Assembly (NCBI GenBank): GCA_900109895.1
Contig: FOBR01000022.1
Coordinates: 1 to 64,000 of the forward strand
Direction of reading: 5' to 3'
Length of the DNA stretch: 64,000 bases
Origin: a bacterium A37T11
Lineage (GTDB): Bacteria; Bacteroidota; Bacteroidia; Sphingobacteriales; Sphingobacteriaceae
Shown: positions 63,556-64,000 of the stretch, in pieces
Layout of the letters: the number at the start of each line of letters is the position of its first letter
Numbering within the stretch: the first letter of the stretch is position 1
Position numbers and translations under genes: made by a program
The notes under the pieces: model-generated
The model's database searches: none
What the model saw: the letters and a program-made list of their open reading frames with translations, nothing else
Told to the model about the DNA's origin: nothing

Positions 63556-64000
63556 ATGCAAACCGTCCCACCCTTAAAGATATTAAAAGCCTCTGCGGGT
63601 TCTGGTAAAACATTTAGTCTCACCCTTCAATATTTGTTCCTTTTGTTGTCTGGCGAAAATAAATTCCGCGAGATATTAGCCGTTACCTTTACCAATAAAG
63701 CTACAGCCGAAATGAAACAAAGAATTATGGACGTTTTGGAGGCACTGGCCAAAGAATCGAGACTTACAGGCACTGACAAAGCCAGCAGCTACCGAACTTT
63801 TATTTTACAAGAATTCGCAACATGGGACGAAGAAATGCTGCAACAAAAGGCCAGTCATATTTATCGGCAGATCCTGCATGATTACAGTCGATTTTCAGTC
63901 AGTACCATTGATGGCTTTGTTCAAAGAGTGATTAGGAGTTTTACCTTTGAACTGGGCATAGATGCTTCCTATAAACTGGAGATGAACCTTCGAAAAGTCA
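63556..64000 (+). CDS. UvrD/REP-family helicase, AddA-like (5' part only)
   Basis: The first 148 codons of a gene cut by the window end. The Walker A motif ASAGSGKTF (residues 12-20) is followed by ILAVTFTNKATAEMKQRI (motif Ia region, 40-57) and STIDGFVQRVIRSF (about 116-129), which are hallmarks of the exonuclease/UvrD-helicase superfamily 1A, close to AddA-type subunits of recombination helicase-nucleases. The rest, including a possible C-terminal nuclease, is outside the window. The start ATG at 63556 has a -7 box 5 nt upstream. Confidence 0.88.
   Translation, partial: MQTVPPLKILKASAGSGKTFSLTLQYLFLLLSGENKFREILAVTFTNKATAEMKQRIMDVLEALAKESRLTGTDKASSYRTFILQEFATWDEEMLQQKASHIYRQILHDYSRFSVSTIDGFVQRVIRSFTFELGIDASYKLEMNLRKV

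Overview
The window reads as an ordinary chromosomal stretch from a member of the Bacteroidota, most likely Sphingobacteriaceae (Sphingobacterium/Pedobacter-like). The evidence is lineage-typical genes (serine palmitoyltransferase, gldD, an IPExxxVDY protein, DUF3098, futalosine hydrolase, beta-barrel outer membrane proteins), moderate-to-low GC, few Shine-Dalgarno sites, and repeated -7 boxes of the Bacteroidota form TAnnTTTG. I see no insertion sequences, phage genes, CRISPR arrays or rRNA. Only one tRNA is present. Coding density is high and no gap exceeds 300 bases.

Layout. 0.2-11.3 kb: secreted S8 protease, small ORF, nth, recA, a two-TM small protein, a large Gly-rich outer-membrane barrel protein, then leftward tsaD, ribBA, an LptF/LptG-type permease and a START-like protein. 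11.4-18.1 kb: tRNA-Met, a hypothetical protein, a leftward ECF sigma factor, uvrA, cobA, an OsmC protein and a YceI protein. 18.1-25.3 kb: a leftward envelope/division operon ftsX-DUF3098-uppP-truB-ribF-DUF2157 with a heptanucleotide tandem repeat inside it, preceded by cydAB. 25.4-27.8 kb: a two-gene sphingolipid unit, spt plus a GNAT protein resembling bacterial ceramide synthase (BcerS/YghO family). 28-31.3 kb: a MazG-like protein and a TonB-dependent receptor under a TPP riboswitch. 31.3-39.6 kb: rlmD with a small partner gene, argH, a tail-specific protease, a secreted TPR protein and rarA. 39.6-41.9 kb: leftward acpP-fabF-rnc. 42-47.8 kb: IPExxxVDY gene, pyk, a small secreted ORF, an RprXY-like two-component system and a bestrophin. 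48-55.5 kb: TPR protein, aroE, gldD, an MBL hydrolase, an FtsX/LolC-type permease, mqnB, queD, folE, fabD. 55.6-64 kb: a 1244-residue NtrY-like orphan kinase, a coiled-coil membrane protein, a GHL10 glycosidase convergent with an M23 peptidase, and the start of a UvrD/AddA helicase cut by the window edge.

The genes are mostly housekeeping: DNA repair (nth, recA, uvrA, rarA, helicase), cofactors (riboflavin, folate/queuosine precursors, siroheme, menaquinone, thiamine uptake), lipids (fatty acids, sphingolipids, undecaprenyl phosphate) and envelope growth.

The signals I consider most worth a second look are: the spt-bcerS-like pair; the ATTTACG repeat array directly in front of DUF3098; the recurrent placement of TAnnTTTG only 4-7 nt before start codons (possible leaderless mRNAs); the riboswitch-controlled receptor; the M23 peptidase with HxC in place of HxH; and the very large orphan kinase.
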